A stretch of DNA of 19,473 nucleotides from JBBQRS01 sp038214535 (GTDB lineage: Bacteria > Chloroflexota > Anaerolineae > CG2-30-64-16), in contig JBBQRS010000090.1 in the NCBI GenBank assembly GCA_038214535.1, positions 1-19,473 of the forward strand, read 5' to 3'. Positions 9,025-16,008 of this stretch are shown in pieces. The translations under genes were made by a program, and so were the position numbers. The notes beneath the pieces were generated by a model that was not told the DNA's origin, searched no databases, and was given only the letters and a program-made list of their open reading frames with translations. Numbering within the stretch: the first letter of the stretch is position 1; each line of letters opens with the position of its first letter.

Positions 9025-9990
9025 TCACCTGCCGCGGAAGACGATGTTGGTCCACTCGCCGGTAACGCACTTGTCGGTAATTGTTGCTGTGAACACATCG
9101 GATTTCGGCGCAGGCGGGCTGCCAATCTGCTCCGCGTTGATGCCGCCATCGCCGATCCCGGAAGGACATTCCACGATGTAGATCTTGATGGGGCCCTGAC
9201 ACGCGCCGTCGCCACAGGGGCTGAAGCCCCAGTTGCCGTCGCCCTGCCCGCCGCTGCCCGAAAACTTGATCTGGCGCGGGCCGTAAAAGTCAATGTAGAC
9301 GCAGACACCATTTTGTGGCCCACCGTCCGGATATTGCACCTGACCGCTGAAGTGTGGGACGCCGCACTGGGGCGCGCCTCTGGCGCTGCCCTCAACGAAC
9401 ATCCACGGATACGTCGGCGCAGGCGGCGGGGCCGGTTGGACTGGTTCGGGCGCGGGCGGCGGTGCAGGCGGCGCGGGTGGATTGGTCGGTCGCGGGCGCG
9501 CGGTCGGCGGCGGGGCCGGGATGTTCTCGGCCACCGCGACGGCCTCGGAATTGCCGCTCAGGCTGACCAGATCGGCGGATACCCAGCCCGACCGACCATT
9601 GTAGTCGAACTGATACCAGTCGCCCGCCGGGTTCGAGCCGGTCACGTCCGCGCTCTGCCCGCCGGCCAGCGTGCCGATGCGCGCGTAGTTCGTGCCGGGG
9701 CCGCTGCGGATGTTGACATTACGCAACGCAGTGAACTGCGGAATCGGCTCAGGGGTCGGGGTGGCAGTTTCTTGGGGCGTCGCCGTCACTTCAGGTGTAG
9801 GAGATTCCGGCAGCGGTGTCTCTGTCGGGAACATCTCAAGCGTCGGTGACGCGTCTACGGTCGGTGTGAACGTGGGTTTGGGCGTTTTTGTGGGCGGCGC
9901 CGGTGTGGCAACCGGCCCAACCTGGGTGCAGCCGGCCACGAGTATCAAAACTGTGATGGCCGCTACCAAAAGGGCTGCGGTACGTCGCAT
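9025..9990 (-). CDS. SH3b-domain lipoprotein with Thr/Pro-rich linkers
   Basis: A 321-residue predicted lipoprotein. Residues 1-20 form a signal peptide ending in the lipobox LVAGC (C21), so the mature protein should be lipid-anchored outside the cell membrane. Residues 26-85 are a Thr/Pro/Glu-rich linker, 86-146 a bacterial SH3 domain (NVNIRSGPGTNYARIGTL then GWVSADLVSL), 157-193 a Pro/Ala linker, and 194-321 a C-terminal domain with six cysteines (209, 230, 259, 264, 275, 308) that I do not recognise. SH3b domains generally bind cell-wall or surface polymers. The start at 9990 is supported by AGAGGTGA 8 nt upstream, the signal peptide and the promoter; an ORF extension to 10104 would run through that promoter. 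It is followed by a hairpin and then the glycosidase gene. Confidence 0.87.
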   Translation of the reverse strand: MRRTAALLVAAITVLILVAGCTQVGPVATPAPPTKTPKPTFTPTVDASPTLEMFPTETPLPESPTPEVTATPQETATPTPEPIPQFTALRNVNIRSGPGTNYARIGTLAGGQSADVTGSNPAGDWYQFDYNGRSGWVSADLVSLSGNSEAVAVAENIPAPPPTARPRPTNPPAPPAPPPAPEPVQPAPPPAPTYPWMFVEGSARGAPQCGVPHFSGQVQYPDGGPQNGVCVYIDFYGPRQIKFSGSGGQGDGNWGFSPCGDGACQGPIKIYIVECPSGIGDGGINAEQIGSPPAPKSDVFTATITDKCVTGEWTNIVFRGR

Positions 9991-10051
9991 GGGTTCTTTC
10001 ACCTCTAAACGTGCTGGGCGCGCCCATCGAGGCGGGCGCGTATGTGGGACC

Positions 10052-10080
10052 ATTCTAGCATATCGTGCGCCCTGTCTCAA
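10052..10080 (-). promoter_or_regulatory. Sigma-70-type promoter of the SH3 lipoprotein gene
   Basis: On the minus strand TTGAGA (10080..10075) and TAGAAT (10057..10052) are separated by exactly 17 nt. Transcription would start near 10045, giving a leader of about 55 nt before the ATG at 9990. Confidence 0.7.
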
Positions 10081-10156
10081 ATCGGAGATGTGCGCCGCCT
10101 TCATGAGACGACGCGGGCGGCGTGTCGGTTCCCCACGCAGTGGATGAAGTAGCTTA

Positions 10157-10256
10157 CACCCCCCTTCGTAGTGACGGCTTCAGCCGTTGCTTTTGATTTA
10201 ACGGCTGAAGCCGTCACTACGAAGGGGAGCGGCTGAAGCCGCCACTACGAAGGGGG
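10157..10256. repeat. Cluster of three 28-bp REP-like repeats (one inverted pair plus one direct copy)
   Basis: The unit at 10161-10188 is perfectly inverted at 10200-10227 around an 11-nt loop. A third copy at 10228-10255 follows directly in the same orientation as the second with two mismatches. The core is CGGCTGAAGCCG, itself palindromic, flanked by ACTACGAAGGGG. The G-run and C-run flanks (ggggggtg at the right, caccccccc at the left) also pair. It sits 12 nt past the stop of the TPR gene and upstream of the SH3 lipoprotein promoter. It could terminate the operon in both directions or be a dispersed REP element; the core resembles palindromes I have seen scattered in Chloroflexota genomes. 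Confidence 0.8.
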
Positions 10257-10267
10257 GTGGATAGATA

Positions 10268-11386
10268 TTATGAACAGTACCGAATCGCCTGTTGCACCGG
10301 CGCGGATTCGGGATTGAGCTCCAGCGCCTTATTGAGCCATTTAAGCGCGTTATCACAGTCATCGAGATATGAGTAAGACAGCCCCATGATGTAGAAGAAC
10401 TCTTCGTTCTCCACGCCCAGCTTGAACGCTTGATCGAAGTTCTCGATGGCGGCTTCCCAGTTGAGTTGCGTGTAATAGACCTGGGCCAGATGCGCGTAGC
10501 TTAGGCCAAACTCCGGGTCCATCTCAACGGCTTTTTTCAGGATGGAGAGGGCGCGGTCGGGGTCCTCGGCGAGGGCGCTGGCATGGCCCAGCTTATCCAG
10601 CGCGACCGCGTTATCGGGGTTGGCGGCGACGGCCTTCTCATATTCTGCGATCATGGCGTCCATGTCATTGAGCGCCAGATAGGCGTTGCCCGCGGTCAGG
10701 CGAATGTAACCCAGATTCGGCGCAAGCTCGGCGGCCTTGTTGAGGGTTTCGAGCGCCTCTTCCTGACGCCCCTGGGTGTCCAGCACGTAGCCCAGGTTGC
10801 GCAGGGCGATGGGGTTCTCCGGGTCGAGCTCGACGGCTTTCTGGGCCTCTTCAAGGGCGCGTGCCCAATTATTCTTGTCGGCGTAGACTTCGGCCAGGAT
10901 GGCGTGCGCTTCGGGCGAGAGGGGGTCCTGATCTACGGCGTAAAGACCGATTTCCATCGCCTCATCGTATTTGCCGCTCCAGTCGAGCGCCATCGCGAGG
11001 ATCGCATTGTTCAGGGCGCTGTCTTTCAGGGCGACTGCTTCCTTTGCCAGCTCGATGCCCTTATCCGGGTGACCGAGCAAGATTTGAAGCCAGGCCTGTT
11101 GGCGCAACGGTTCGTCATTCTCCGGTTCGAGCGCGGCGACGCGCGCGTAGGACTCCAGCGCCGACCTGAAACGCCCGGCCTGATAGTGGTCTTCGGCTTC
11201 GGCGAGGAAGCTGATGGCCGAACGTGTGGGCGTGGGCGTGGGCGGGAATGGGTCGAAGGGATTTTCGAAGAAGGCCGTCCGCGTTGCCAGAAGGTAAACG
11301 CCGACGATCAGAACAGGTACGATGAGAATAATTGCCAGCCAGGGGGAACGCCGGCGCCGGCCGCTATATCGCCGGTCAATATACAT
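10268..11386 (-). CDS. Membrane-anchored tetratricopeptide repeat protein
   Basis: A 372-residue protein. The basic N-terminus (RRYSGRRRR) is followed by one transmembrane helix (about 16-34), a short Pro/Thr linker (PPTPTPT) and then about eight TPR units from about residue 58 to the C-terminus, with typical phrases such as ALEEAQKAVELDPENPIALRNLG and AIENFDQAFKLG. The arginine-rich N-terminus places the anchor's start inside and the TPR array outside the membrane. TPR arrays are protein-interaction scaffolds; no enzymatic motif is present and partners are unknown. ATG at 11386 is preceded by GGAG about 8 nt upstream. The gene lies 16 nt after the inositol monophosphatase-family gene and is the last gene of the operon. 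Confidence 0.88.
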   Translation of the reverse strand: MYIDRRYSGRRRRSPWLAIILIVPVLIVGVYLLATRTAFFENPFDPFPPTPTPTRSAISFLAEAEDHYQAGRFRSALESYARVAALEPENDEPLRQQAWLQILLGHPDKGIELAKEAVALKDSALNNAILAMALDWSGKYDEAMEIGLYAVDQDPLSPEAHAILAEVYADKNNWARALEEAQKAVELDPENPIALRNLGYVLDTQGRQEEALETLNKAAELAPNLGYIRLTAGNAYLALNDMDAMIAEYEKAVAANPDNAVALDKLGHASALAEDPDRALSILKKAVEMDPEFGLSYAHLAQVYYTQLNWEAAIENFDQAFKLGVENEEFFYIMGLSYSYLDDCDNALKWLNKALELNPESAPVQQAIRYCS

Positions 11387-11402
11387 TCAGGAACTCCATA
11401 AG

Positions 11403-12269
11403 TTACGTTGTCAATCGGCTCAAGTATAGCATGGCGTTTTGCGCCGCGCCAATTGTATCCAGAATCGCGGCGTGGATACCGGGCGCGCCGTTGCTGGTGA
11501 CGATATATCGGCTGTCGAGCATCCAGGGCCGGTCGTGGGCGTCTGTGACCCTGCCTCCGGCCTCTTCGATGAGGAGCGCGCCGGGGGCCGCGTCCCACGG
11601 TTTGAGTTCGGCTTCCCAATAGCCATCCAGCCGCCCGGCGGCCACCCATGCGAGCGCCAGGGCCGCGGAACCCAAGCGCCGCACGGCGTGCGCCGTCCCG
11701 TCCAGCGCGGCGAACTCGGCCAGGGTTGCGGGCGTCGAGTCGCGCCGCCCATAGGCGAAACCGGTAGAGAGCAGCGCGTGGGTAATGTCGGGCGCAGCGG
11801 AGACGTGCAGCGGCGTCTCGCCCGATGTGGTGCGCAGCCACGCGCCCGCGCCGGTCTCCGCCCAATAGACCCTGCCCGCGCCCGGTTCACAGGTGACGCC
11901 GAGCACGGGGCGACCCCGGTAGGCCAGCGCGATGTTGACGCAGAAGAGGGGCAGGCCGTGGGCGAAGTTCGTCGTCCCGTCCACGGGGTCAATCACCCAC
12001 ATCCACTCGGCGTCGGGGATGCCGACCCCGGCGCTTTCCTCGGCCAGGATTGCATGGTCAGGGAAGCGTTCGTGAATCGCCGCGAGGATCAGCGCTTCAA
12101 CGGCGACATCCGCGTCGGTGACCAGATCCGCGTAATGCGTCTTGGTGCGGATTTGCCCTGCATCCATGCGCGCCTGGAACTTCAGTGCGAGCGCGCCGGC
12201 CTCGTGCGCCAACTCGACGGCAAACTCGCGAACCGTGTGAAGCGCAAGGTCATTCGGCAAAGTCGTCAC
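11403..12269 (-). CDS. Inositol monophosphatase-family phosphatase
   Basis: A protein of about 288 residues of the IMPase/FBPase/CysQ superfamily, a Mg2+-dependent, Li+-sensitive phosphatase family. Metal-site motifs are complete: E77-E78 (ILAEES), DPVDGTTNF at 94-102, and KPWDAAPGALLIEEAGG near 225. The family includes enzymes that dephosphorylate inositol phosphates, histidinol phosphate, fructose bisphosphate and 3',5'-ADP; the sequence alone does not choose. The frame opens with GTG at 12269, but GAGGA abuts that codon; a TTG at 12260 has the proper 9-nt spacing and may be the real start. Either way it overlaps the 3' end of the TtcA-like gene (stop at 12250), showing tight translational coupling. 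A PHP phosphoesterase lies two genes upstream. Confidence 0.88.
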   Translation of the reverse strand: MTTLPNDLALHTVREFAVELAHEAGALALKFQARMDAGQIRTKTHYADLVTDADVAVEALILAAIHERFPDHAILAEESAGVGIPDAEWMWVIDPVDGTTNFAHGLPLFCVNIALAYRGRPVLGVTCEPGAGRVYWAETGAGAWLRTTSGETPLHVSAAPDITHALLSTGFAYGRRDSTPATLAEFAALDGTAHAVRRLGSAALALAWVAAGRLDGYWEAELKPWDAAPGALLIEEAGGRVTDAHDRPWMLDSRYIVTSNGAPGIHAAILDTIGAAQNAMLYLSRLTT

Positions 12270-13023
12270 TCCTCGAAGATGGTTTGCCTGCGTTCGGCAG
12301 CCCGCGCAGTCCCGCGCGCAGCAGGTTCGAGCGGAATTGCTCCCTGTCCGGCCCGCGCACGTCCAGCATCTCGGCGATGCGCCGGCGGTGGCTCAACGCC
12401 GCGCGCGGGCAAACCGGCGGGGCGGGGGGAAAATCGGCGGCGCGGGCGAAACGCGCCAGGTCACGTTCCGGGATGTAGATCAGCGGGCGGATCAGCCGGA
12501 AGTGGCCGCCAAAGTACTCGGCGTGGGGCGCGAGCGTCACGGCCTGCCCGCCGTAAAGCAGGTTGAGCAGCGTGGTCTGCGCCGCGTCGTCGGCGTGATG
12601 CGCGTAGGCCACGACGTTGCATCCCAACGTTTCCGCCGTCTGGAAGAGCGCCTTGCGGCGCAGCCACGTGCAACGCTGGCAGGTCAGGGGCGGTGCATCC
12701 CTGTCTCCCAGCGCAGGCTCGACGATCTCGAACCGGATGCCTTCCTCGCGCAGCCAGTTTTCCAACGGTGCGTGCGACGCGGTGATCCCGGTCTCATCGC
12801 CGCGCACGTGAATCGCGGTGAGCTCATACGGGGTCGGATCGTAGGCGCGCCGGATGTCCAGCAAGCGCAGCAGCGTCAGGCTGTCCTTGCCACCCGACAC
12901 GGCGACGGCAATCCGGTCGCCGGCGCGGATCATATCGAACTCGCGGATCGCGCGATTCACGTCGCGCAGCAGGAAGTGCGCGGCGCGCGACAGGTCCGGG
13001 TTGCGTCCTTCGATTTCACTCAT
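12250..13023 (-). CDS. TtcA-like tRNA 2-thiocytidine synthetase (PP-loop ATPase)
   Basis: A 257-residue ATP-pyrophosphatase of the TtcA/TilS/MnmA group, which activates a tRNA base by adenylation and then inserts sulfur. The PP-loop is SGGKDS at 43-48. C115-x-x-C118 and a later C205 match the three cysteines that hold the 4Fe-4S cluster in TtcA-type enzymes, and HHADDAAQTTLLNLLYGG (142-159) is the family's second signature. The likely product is 2-thiocytidine at tRNA position 32, with confidence limited because archaeal-type Ncs6 relatives share these features. The ATG overlaps the stop of the PHP gene (ATGA) and its 3' end overlaps the IMPase-family gene, so it is an internal operon gene. 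Confidence 0.85.
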   Translation of the reverse strand: MSEIEGRNPDLSRAAHFLLRDVNRAIREFDMIRAGDRIAVAVSGGKDSLTLLRLLDIRRAYDPTPYELTAIHVRGDETGITASHAPLENWLREEGIRFEIVEPALGDRDAPPLTCQRCTWLRRKALFQTAETLGCNVVAYAHHADDAAQTTLLNLLYGGQAVTLAPHAEYFGGHFRLIRPLIYIPERDLARFARAADFPPAPPVCPRAALSHRRRIAEMLDVRGPDREQFRSNLLRAGLRGLPNAGKPSSRSDDFAE

Positions 13024-13877
13024 GCGTTTAGTTGTTCCCAGGCCGCCCGCAGCCGTTTGGCCGCGCGCATCGGAACGTAGGTAGCGCCCGGCTCCGGCTC
13101 GTTGGGCCGCCCACCGTGAAAATCTGTCCCCCCGGTTGCCAGCAAATCATGGCGTCGCGCAACGGCCAGCAGATATTCTACGGTTATCGCATCGTAGTTC
13201 TTGTAGTAGACTTCGATGCCCATCAAGCCCGCGACTTTCAACTCCGGCAGCGCCGTATCCAGATCCAGCGCGCTCTTGATCGCGCCGCCTGTATCGTAGA
13301 AGACCGGGTGCGCGTACACGGGGATGCCTCCCGCGCGCCGGATCAGGGCGCACGCCTCGAACGGGCTGAACTTCATGCGCTCCACGTAAGCGGGGCTGTC
13401 GTGGCTGATATAGCGCGCGAAAGCCTCGTTGATCGAGGTCACATGACCCGCTTCGACCAGGGCGCGGGCCACGTGCGGGCGGCCTACGGCCCCCTCGCCC
13501 GCGATCTCAAGGATGCGCTGGAAGTCCACCGGCGCGCCCATCTCGGTGAGGATTTCGGCCATGCGCCGCGCCCGCCCCACGCGCCCGTCGCGCAACCGCG
13601 CCGTTTCAGCTCGCAGTTCGACGTGCGTGTGATCCACGTAGTAGCCCAGCACGTGAACCTCTGCGCCGGGAACATCGGTGTTGATCTCGATGCCGGGCAC
13701 GGCCTCGATCCCGGTCTCTGCCGCTGCCGCCAGCCCCGCGGCGATCCCCTCGACGGAATCATGGTCGGTGATCGCAAGCACCTTGATGCCCAGGTGCGCC
13801 GCGAGCGCGACCAATTCTTCCGGGCTGAGCGCGCCGTCGGAGGCGGTGGTGTGGCAATGCAGGTCTACTTCATTCAT
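13020..13877 (-). CDS. PHP-domain phosphoesterase, RNase AM / YciV (TrpH)-like
   Basis: A 285-residue PHP protein. Metal-binding motifs in order: DLHCHTTASDG (H7, H9, D14), TDHDS (D38, H39), GIEINTD (E64), HVLGYY, VYAHP near residue 190, and GGTDFHGG near 255. This order, with the phrase LSPEELVALAAHLGIKVLAITDHDSVEG across residues 17-44, is that of the YciV/TrpH group, whose characterised members remove nucleotides from short 5' RNA ends and dephosphorylate 3',5'-nucleoside bisphosphates. The start is ATG at 13877..13875, overlapping the M28 peptidase stop by 8 nt (ATGAATGA); GGAG lies about 10 nt upstream. The longer frame to 13952 is rejected because the domain begins right after this methionine. 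Confidence 0.88.
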   Translation of the reverse strand: MNEVDLHCHTTASDGALSPEELVALAAHLGIKVLAITDHDSVEGIAAGLAAAAETGIEAVPGIEINTDVPGAEVHVLGYYVDHTHVELRAETARLRDGRVGRARRMAEILTEMGAPVDFQRILEIAGEGAVGRPHVARALVEAGHVTSINEAFARYISHDSPAYVERMKFSPFEACALIRRAGGIPVYAHPVFYDTGGAIKSALDLDTALPELKVAGLMGIEVYYKNYDAITVEYLLAVARRHDLLATGGTDFHGGRPNEPEPGATYVPMRAAKRLRAAWEQLNA

Positions 13878-15822
13878 ACGCAGACGGCTCCAGGGTAAGA
13901 TAGCTCGTTGCTTCGAGCAGATGGAAATATGCGAGCGCTTTCGCCGGATCACAGGGCTTGCCCGTTTCCAGCGCGACGCAGTCCGCCACCTCCGCCACGC
14001 TGCGCCGTCCGTCGGCCCAGTATTGCAACAGCGAGGTCACGTCATAATGCAGGGTTTCATTCAGCGCCCACAACTCCGGCAGGCGTTCAGGGGCCGAGGC
14101 TTGCAGGCACATCGCGGTGTCAATCGGCCCGCGGGCCAGCCGGCGCGGGATGAGCGTCGCGGCTTCGCCGGGACCGGGCGCTTCGAGTTCACCGTCAAAC
14201 GCCATCTCGCTTGCGACCAGCGCCTGCTGCTCCGCATTCGTGCGGTTGACCCGTTCCGTGAGCGCACGTAATCGGCCAACCTCCTGGGGTTCCAGCCGGG
14301 TGAGCGTGGAGAGCGCCGTCACCATACAGGTCGCCCGGAAATCGGCGGCGCGGTGATAGTTGAGCCATATCTGTGTGCGCTGCGTTGCATCGGCTCGCTG
14401 TAGTGTTTCGAGGGTTGCCAGGGCCTGATGGCCCGCCTGTGTCGCATCGCGCGCGACCATCCAGTCGCCCAGCCAGCGGGTTTCGGCCGGCCCTGCCGTG
14501 GCAAGCCACCACGCGTAAGCCACTGTCAGCGCGCCGGATCGGGCCAGGCTGTCCGGGCTGACGCGATCTGGGGTGTCCGCCGAGGTGTGATAGAAGCGGT
14601 CGGGCCACTGGATGAGCATCGGCGTCGGGACGCCGACCGTGGGGTCGGAGAGGATGTAGTGATCGGAGCCGCCGCTGAAGCCGGTTTCCCTGTGGCGCTG
14701 CCCCGTGGTCAACGGCTCGCGCAGCCATGCCAGCAGGTGATCGGCGAAGGCCGCGCCCGCCAGCGGTAAATCCACCAACTCCCACACGCTGCCGGTCTGG
14801 CATTGGTCTGCACCGACCATGTCAAGGTTCAGGCCCGCGACCCAGCGACCGCGCGCCAGGTCTGCCTCATGCGCGGCCAGCCAGGCATAGGTTCCCGTCA
14901 TTTCGGGAATCCAGATGCAGCGGATGCCTCGCCGCAGCGACGCTGCTGGATCATCGCGTTGCATCCGTTTCAGCGCGACGGCGGCTTCGAGCAGCGTCGT
15001 GGCCCCTGAGGCGTTGTCGTGCGCGCCCGGTTTCGGGTGGCACAGGTGGCTGACCAACAGCACTTCCTCCCGTTCCGGGTGGTTACCCGGAATCCAGGCT
15101 TCGACGACTTCGTACGCGCCGGCATAGAAGCGCGCCTCGATCTGCGCGCGGACCCGGACGGTTTGCCCGGCGGTCAGGCGGTCGCGCAGGCGGCGACCCT
15201 GGCGCGGGCTGAGCACGAAGCCCCAACCGTCGGGTTGCGTCTTGCCCGCCCACCAGAACGACGTGTACTGGCGCGCGTCGGGCAGGTCCAGGGGGGTGCG
15301 CCCGCTCATCCCCATGCCGTCGAAGAGGATGCCCGCCGCGCCGCGCTCACGCACGGCCAACTGTTGCACCTGCGCGATGGGCCGATCGGTGAGGATCAAC
15401 TTGCCGCGCACGTCAACGCCCGCGTAATCGTCCGGGTGGCTGCCGCCCTTGCCGGGCAGCACGACGACCTCGTAATTGCCGTCGGCTGCGATGCTGCGCT
15501 GGATCAGGCTGGTGGGGATGGCCGCGAAATCACACAGCGTCTCGACCGGCCTGGGGTCGTCGCCCAGAAGGTGCAAACCGGCGGTCTCACAATCCCACTC
15601 CAGGAAGGAAGGCGTGCTCCAGAAACGCGCCGCGCCATCCGCCGGATAACTGCGGATGACGACCTCCAGCCCCTCGGCGGCGAGTTCGCCCGCGATGTAA
15701 TCGGCGGCCGCGCGATAGCCGGGGCTCGCCTGAATCCGGTGGAACCCGCTGATGGCGATGACGTGACTATGCGCCCGGTCGCCGGAGAAGGCGCGTTGGG
15801 CACGCTCGACGAGAGGTTCCAT
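13870..15822 (-). CDS. M28-family zinc metallopeptidase with PA-like insert (DUF4910-type)
   Basis: A protein of about 650 residues. The catalytic domain shows LVSHLCHPKPGAHDNASG (H259 or H262, D269), the PEMTGT glutamate near 307, NLDMVGAD with D334 and FYHTSADTPD with H412, matching the co-catalytic zinc ligands of M28 aminopeptidases. A PA-like insertion (DDYAGVDVRGKLILTDR ... GAAGILFDGMG) occupies about 130-215. The C-terminal 70 residues (VTSLLQYWADGRRSVAEVADCVALE) resemble the winged-helix tail of DUF4910-type peptidases. No signal peptide is seen, so it is likely cytoplasmic. ATG at 15822 is preferred: AGGAG is about 12 nt upstream and a GTG one codon earlier is an alternative. First gene of a five-gene overlapping operon with its own promoter. 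Confidence 0.86.
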   Translation of the reverse strand: MEPLVERAQRAFSGDRAHSHVIAISGFHRIQASPGYRAAADYIAGELAAEGLEVVIRSYPADGAARFWSTPSFLEWDCETAGLHLLGDDPRPVETLCDFAAIPTSLIQRSIAADGNYEVVVLPGKGGSHPDDYAGVDVRGKLILTDRPIAQVQQLAVRERGAAGILFDGMGMSGRTPLDLPDARQYTSFWWAGKTQPDGWGFVLSPRQGRRLRDRLTAGQTVRVRAQIEARFYAGAYEVVEAWIPGNHPEREEVLLVSHLCHPKPGAHDNASGATTLLEAAVALKRMQRDDPAASLRRGIRCIWIPEMTGTYAWLAAHEADLARGRWVAGLNLDMVGADQCQTGSVWELVDLPLAGAAFADHLLAWLREPLTTGQRHRETGFSGGSDHYILSDPTVGVPTPMLIQWPDRFYHTSADTPDRVSPDSLARSGALTVAYAWWLATAGPAETRWLGDWMVARDATQAGHQALATLETLQRADATQRTQIWLNYHRAADFRATCMVTALSTLTRLEPQEVGRLRALTERVNRTNAEQQALVASEMAFDGELEAPGPGEAATLIPRRLARGPIDTAMCLQASAPERLPELWALNETLHYDVTSLLQYWADGRRSVAEVADCVALETGKPCDPAKALAYFHLLEATSYLTLEPSAYE

Positions 15823-15894
15823 CACAAGTGAACTCTCCTGAAAAATGGTGGATGCCGTCGGCGGCAAAGGTGACGCGCTGAAGGCAAGACAACC

Positions 15895-15923
15895 ATTTTA
15901 GCATACGCGTCAGATGCGCCCAA
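15895..15923 (-). promoter_or_regulatory. Promoter of the M28-PHP-TtcA-IMPase-TPR operon
   Basis: On the minus strand TTGGGC (15923..15918) and TAAAAT (15900..15895, 5/6 to the -10 consensus) are separated by 17 nt. The predicted leader is about 65 nt to the ATG at 15822. The -35 box is weak. It is divergent from the promoter at 15945-15973. Confidence 0.55.
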
Positions 15924-15944
15924 AGCGTCCTCGTGCGCGTTCCT

Positions 15945-15973
15945 TTGGCATGTAGGCCCAGCCTCGCTATAAT
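15945..15973 (+). promoter_or_regulatory. Near-consensus promoter of the PEGA-DUF5107 lipoprotein gene
   Basis: TTGGCA at 15945-15950 and a perfect TATAAT at 15968-15973 are separated by 17 nt. Transcription should start near 15980, 29 nt before the ATG at 16009, which has GGAGG at 15995-15999. Confidence 0.78.
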
Positions 15974-16008
15974 GGGGCGAGAGTCGCTCGAATTGGAGGC
16001 TATTTGCC

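Noticed and set aside
8980..9849. Plus-strand ORF of 289 codons antisense to the SH3 lipoprotein
   Set aside because: Composition is an Arg/Gly-rich mirror of the Pro/Thr/Ala linkers; no family features.
9991..10104. N-terminal extension of the SH3 lipoprotein
   Set aside because: It would include the TTGAGA-17-TAGAAT promoter and bury the signal peptide; the internal ATG at 9990 has AGAGGTGA.
10157..10256. CRISPR array
   Set aside because: The repeats are one inverted pair and a directly abutting copy, without spacers of uniform length and with no cas genes nearby.
13878..13952. N-terminal extension of the PHP protein
   Set aside because: Residues before the ATG at 13877 are shadow sequence within the M28 gene, and the PHP motif starts 6 residues after that ATG.
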